Notes under the pieces: model-generated
Databases searched by the model: none
What the model saw: only the letters and a program-made list of their open reading frames with translations
Told to the model about the DNA's origin: nothing
Part shown: in pieces, positions 31,445 through 32,737 of the stretch
Numbering within the stretch: position 1 is the stretch's first letter
How the letters are laid out: each line of letters begins with the position of its first letter
Source: Actinomadura sp. HBU206391
GTDB lineage: Bacteria; Actinomycetota; Actinomycetes; Streptosporangiales; Streptosporangiaceae
Reading direction: 5' to 3'
Assembly: GCF_014323665.1 (NCBI RefSeq)
Contig: NZ_JABVEB010000062.1
Location: 1-32,737 of the forward strand
Length of the DNA stretch: 32,737 nt
Position numbers and translations under genes: made by a program

Positions 31445-32734
31445 ATGAAGCACCTCAGCATCACGGCGGGCCTCGCCGCCATCGTGATGACCGCCGCGTC
31501 CGCCTGTGGTGGCGGCGACACCTCCAGCAAGCCGGACGCCGCGCCGGCCCGTGGACCGATCACGATCTGGTATTCGAACAACCCGGAGGAGGTGGCCTGG
31601 GGCAGGCAGATGGTCGAGGCATGGAACGCCGGCCATCCGAGCGAGAAGGTCACCGGGCAGGAGATTCCGGCCGGCAAGACCTCCGAAGAGGTCATCGCCG
31701 CGGCCATCACCGCCGGCAACGCGCCCTGCCTCATCTACAACACCGCGCCGGCGGCCATCCCGCGGTTCCAGAAACAAGGCGGTCTGGTCCCACTCGACGA
31801 CTTCGACGACGCGAAGACCTACATCGAAGCCCGTACCGGCGACCGGGCCGCGCAGTACCGCTCTCCGGACGGCAAGTACTACCAGATGCCGTGGAAATCG
31901 AACCCCGTCATGATCTTCTACAACAAGAAGATGTTCGCCAAGGCCGGCATAGACACCGAGAACCCACCGCTCGCGACATACGAGCAGTTCCTCAACACCT
32001 CCCGCAAGGTGGTGGCGGGCAAAGCCGCGGGCCATGCGATCTGGCCGTCGCCGGGGGCCGAGTTCTTCCAGCCCTGGTTCGACTTCTACCCGTTGTTCGC
32101 CGCGGAGACCGGGGGCAAGCAGCTCCTCAAGGACGGCAAGGCGCAGTTCACCTCGCCGGAGGGCGAGCGGGTCGCCTCCTTCTGGAAGACGCTGTACGAC
32201 GAGAAGCTCGCGTCCAAGGAGACCTACAACGGTGACTCGTTCGCCGACGGCAAGGCCGCGATGGCGATCGTCGGGCCCTGGGCGATCTCGGTGTACAAGG
32301 ACAAGGTCGACTGGGGCGTCGTGCCGGTGCCCACCTCCACCGGCAGGTCACCGGCCGACACCTACACGTTCAGCGATGCCAAGAACGTCGCGATGTTCTC
32401 CGCGTGCAAGAACCGCGGCACCGCCTGGGACCTGCTGAAGTCCGGGACCACCAAGGAGCAGGACGGCAAGCTGCTGGAGTTGACGGGCCAGATGCCGATG
32501 CGGTCCGGGCTTCCCGGGGCCTACTCGGATTACTTCGCCCAGCACAAGGCGTACGAGACGTTCGCGGCTCAGGCGGACCGCACGGTCGAAGTGCCCAATG
32601 TCGCGAACTCCATCGAGATCTGGCAGACATTCCGCGACGCCTACTCCCGGTCGGTCATCTTCGGAAAGCAGGACCCCAAGGCCGCCTTCGGCGAAGCGGC
32701 GAGCAAGGCCGACGGCCTTGCCGCCGGTTCGTGA
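31445..32734 (+). CDS. ABC transporter sugar-binding lipoprotein
   Basis: This 429-residue family 1 solute-binding protein has a lipoprotein signal peptide with lipobox TAASAC (Cys21), then a flexible Gly/Ser/Asp linker. The mature domain opens with GPITIWYSNNPEEVAWGRQMVEAWNA and contains KYYQMPWKSNPVMIFYNKKMFAKAGI and GKAAMAIVGPWAISVYK, all characteristic of carbohydrate-binding lipoproteins. ATG 31445 follows CCGGAGGA. The gene is complete and ends three bases before the window edge; permease genes are expected just beyond. It lies downstream of the LacI gene in the same direction and is presumably controlled by it. Confidence 0.95.
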   Translation: MKHLSITAGLAAIVMTAASACGGGDTSSKPDAAPARGPITIWYSNNPEEVAWGRQMVEAWNAGHPSEKVTGQEIPAGKTSEEVIAAAITAGNAPCLIYNTAPAAIPRFQKQGGLVPLDDFDDAKTYIEARTGDRAAQYRSPDGKYYQMPWKSNPVMIFYNKKMFAKAGIDTENPPLATYEQFLNTSRKVVAGKAAGHAIWPSPGAEFFQPWFDFYPLFAAETGGKQLLKDGKAQFTSPEGERVASFWKTLYDEKLASKETYNGDSFADGKAAMAIVGPWAISVYKDKVDWGVVPVPTSTGRSPADTYTFSDAKNVAMFSACKNRGTAWDLLKSGTTKEQDGKLLELTGQMPMRSGLPGAYSDYFAQHKAYETFAAQADRTVEVPNVANSIEIWQTFRDAYSRSVIFGKQDPKAAFGEAASKADGLAAGS

Positions 32735-32737
32735 CAC

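Noticed and set aside
1..32737. CRISPR arrays, tRNA or rRNA genes, intact insertion sequences or integrases
   Set aside because: I found no repeat-spacer pattern, cloverleaf or rRNA text, and no transposase or integrase motif on either strand. The short repeats present are local tandem duplications.

Overview
The window is about 32.7 kb of very high-GC DNA. Its GTG and TTG starts, ATGA/GTGA coupled gene pairs, Ser/Thr kinases, XRE-DUF5753/DUF397 cassette and TPR-CHAT remnant point to a filamentous actinomycete. Streptosporangiales/Thermomonosporaceae is my best guess, but no marker gene here fixes the genus. I see no rRNA, tRNA, CRISPR array or intact mobile element.

Left part (1-9043): a 5'-truncated TerF-like VWA protein, a uridine-kinase-like protein without a recognisable P-loop, a DUF418 membrane protein, a membrane-anchored Ser/Thr kinase, a class I methyltransferase, a 950-residue-class protein with a PcfJ-like segment, and a membrane-associated protein of unknown function.

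Middle-left (9059-12775): a coupled operon of a small four-helix membrane protein, a short XRE regulator and an MDR-type oxidoreductase, preceded by a concentric 41-bp dyad. Next to it is a WhiJ/AbaA-like locus. On the plus strand it carries XRE-DUF5753 and DUF397 genes, closed by a strong terminator. Divergent on the minus strand is an RsbW-type ATPase interrupted by a one-base frameshift, then a small protein resembling the C-terminal domain of the RNA polymerase alpha subunit, then a 45-residue protein. All three minus-strand genes are joined by four-base stop/start overlaps. This is the most unusual arrangement in the window.

Middle (12776-17521): a decayed SDR 3' end, an epoxide hydrolase, and a minus-strand operon of a TPR protein, a truncated CHAT fragment, a cysteine-rich protein and a three-helix membrane protein, followed by a DinB-like protein.

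Middle-right (17584-23017): a catabolic module of N-acyl-amino-acid deacylase, PLP-dependent serine/threonine dehydratase and RidA, as one overlapping operon. It is divergent from a two-domain Lrp/AsnC regulator and lies beside an AbgT-family transporter. I read it as import, deacylation, deamination and enamine clean-up of an acylated hydroxy-amino acid.

Right part (23377-32737): a secreted protein; an Ula-type PTS (IIC, IIB, IIA) with a UPF0309 SIS protein under a GntR/UTRA regulator; a divergent secreted protein whose start region is a 15-bp tandem repeat holding four in-frame ATG codons; a kinase pseudogene that has lost its catalytic loop; and a LacI regulator with two tandem palindromic operators in front of a sugar-binding lipoprotein, presumably the start of an ABC sugar importer continuing beyond the window. 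Four loci (ATPase, SDR, TPR-CHAT, kinase) are broken or decaying.
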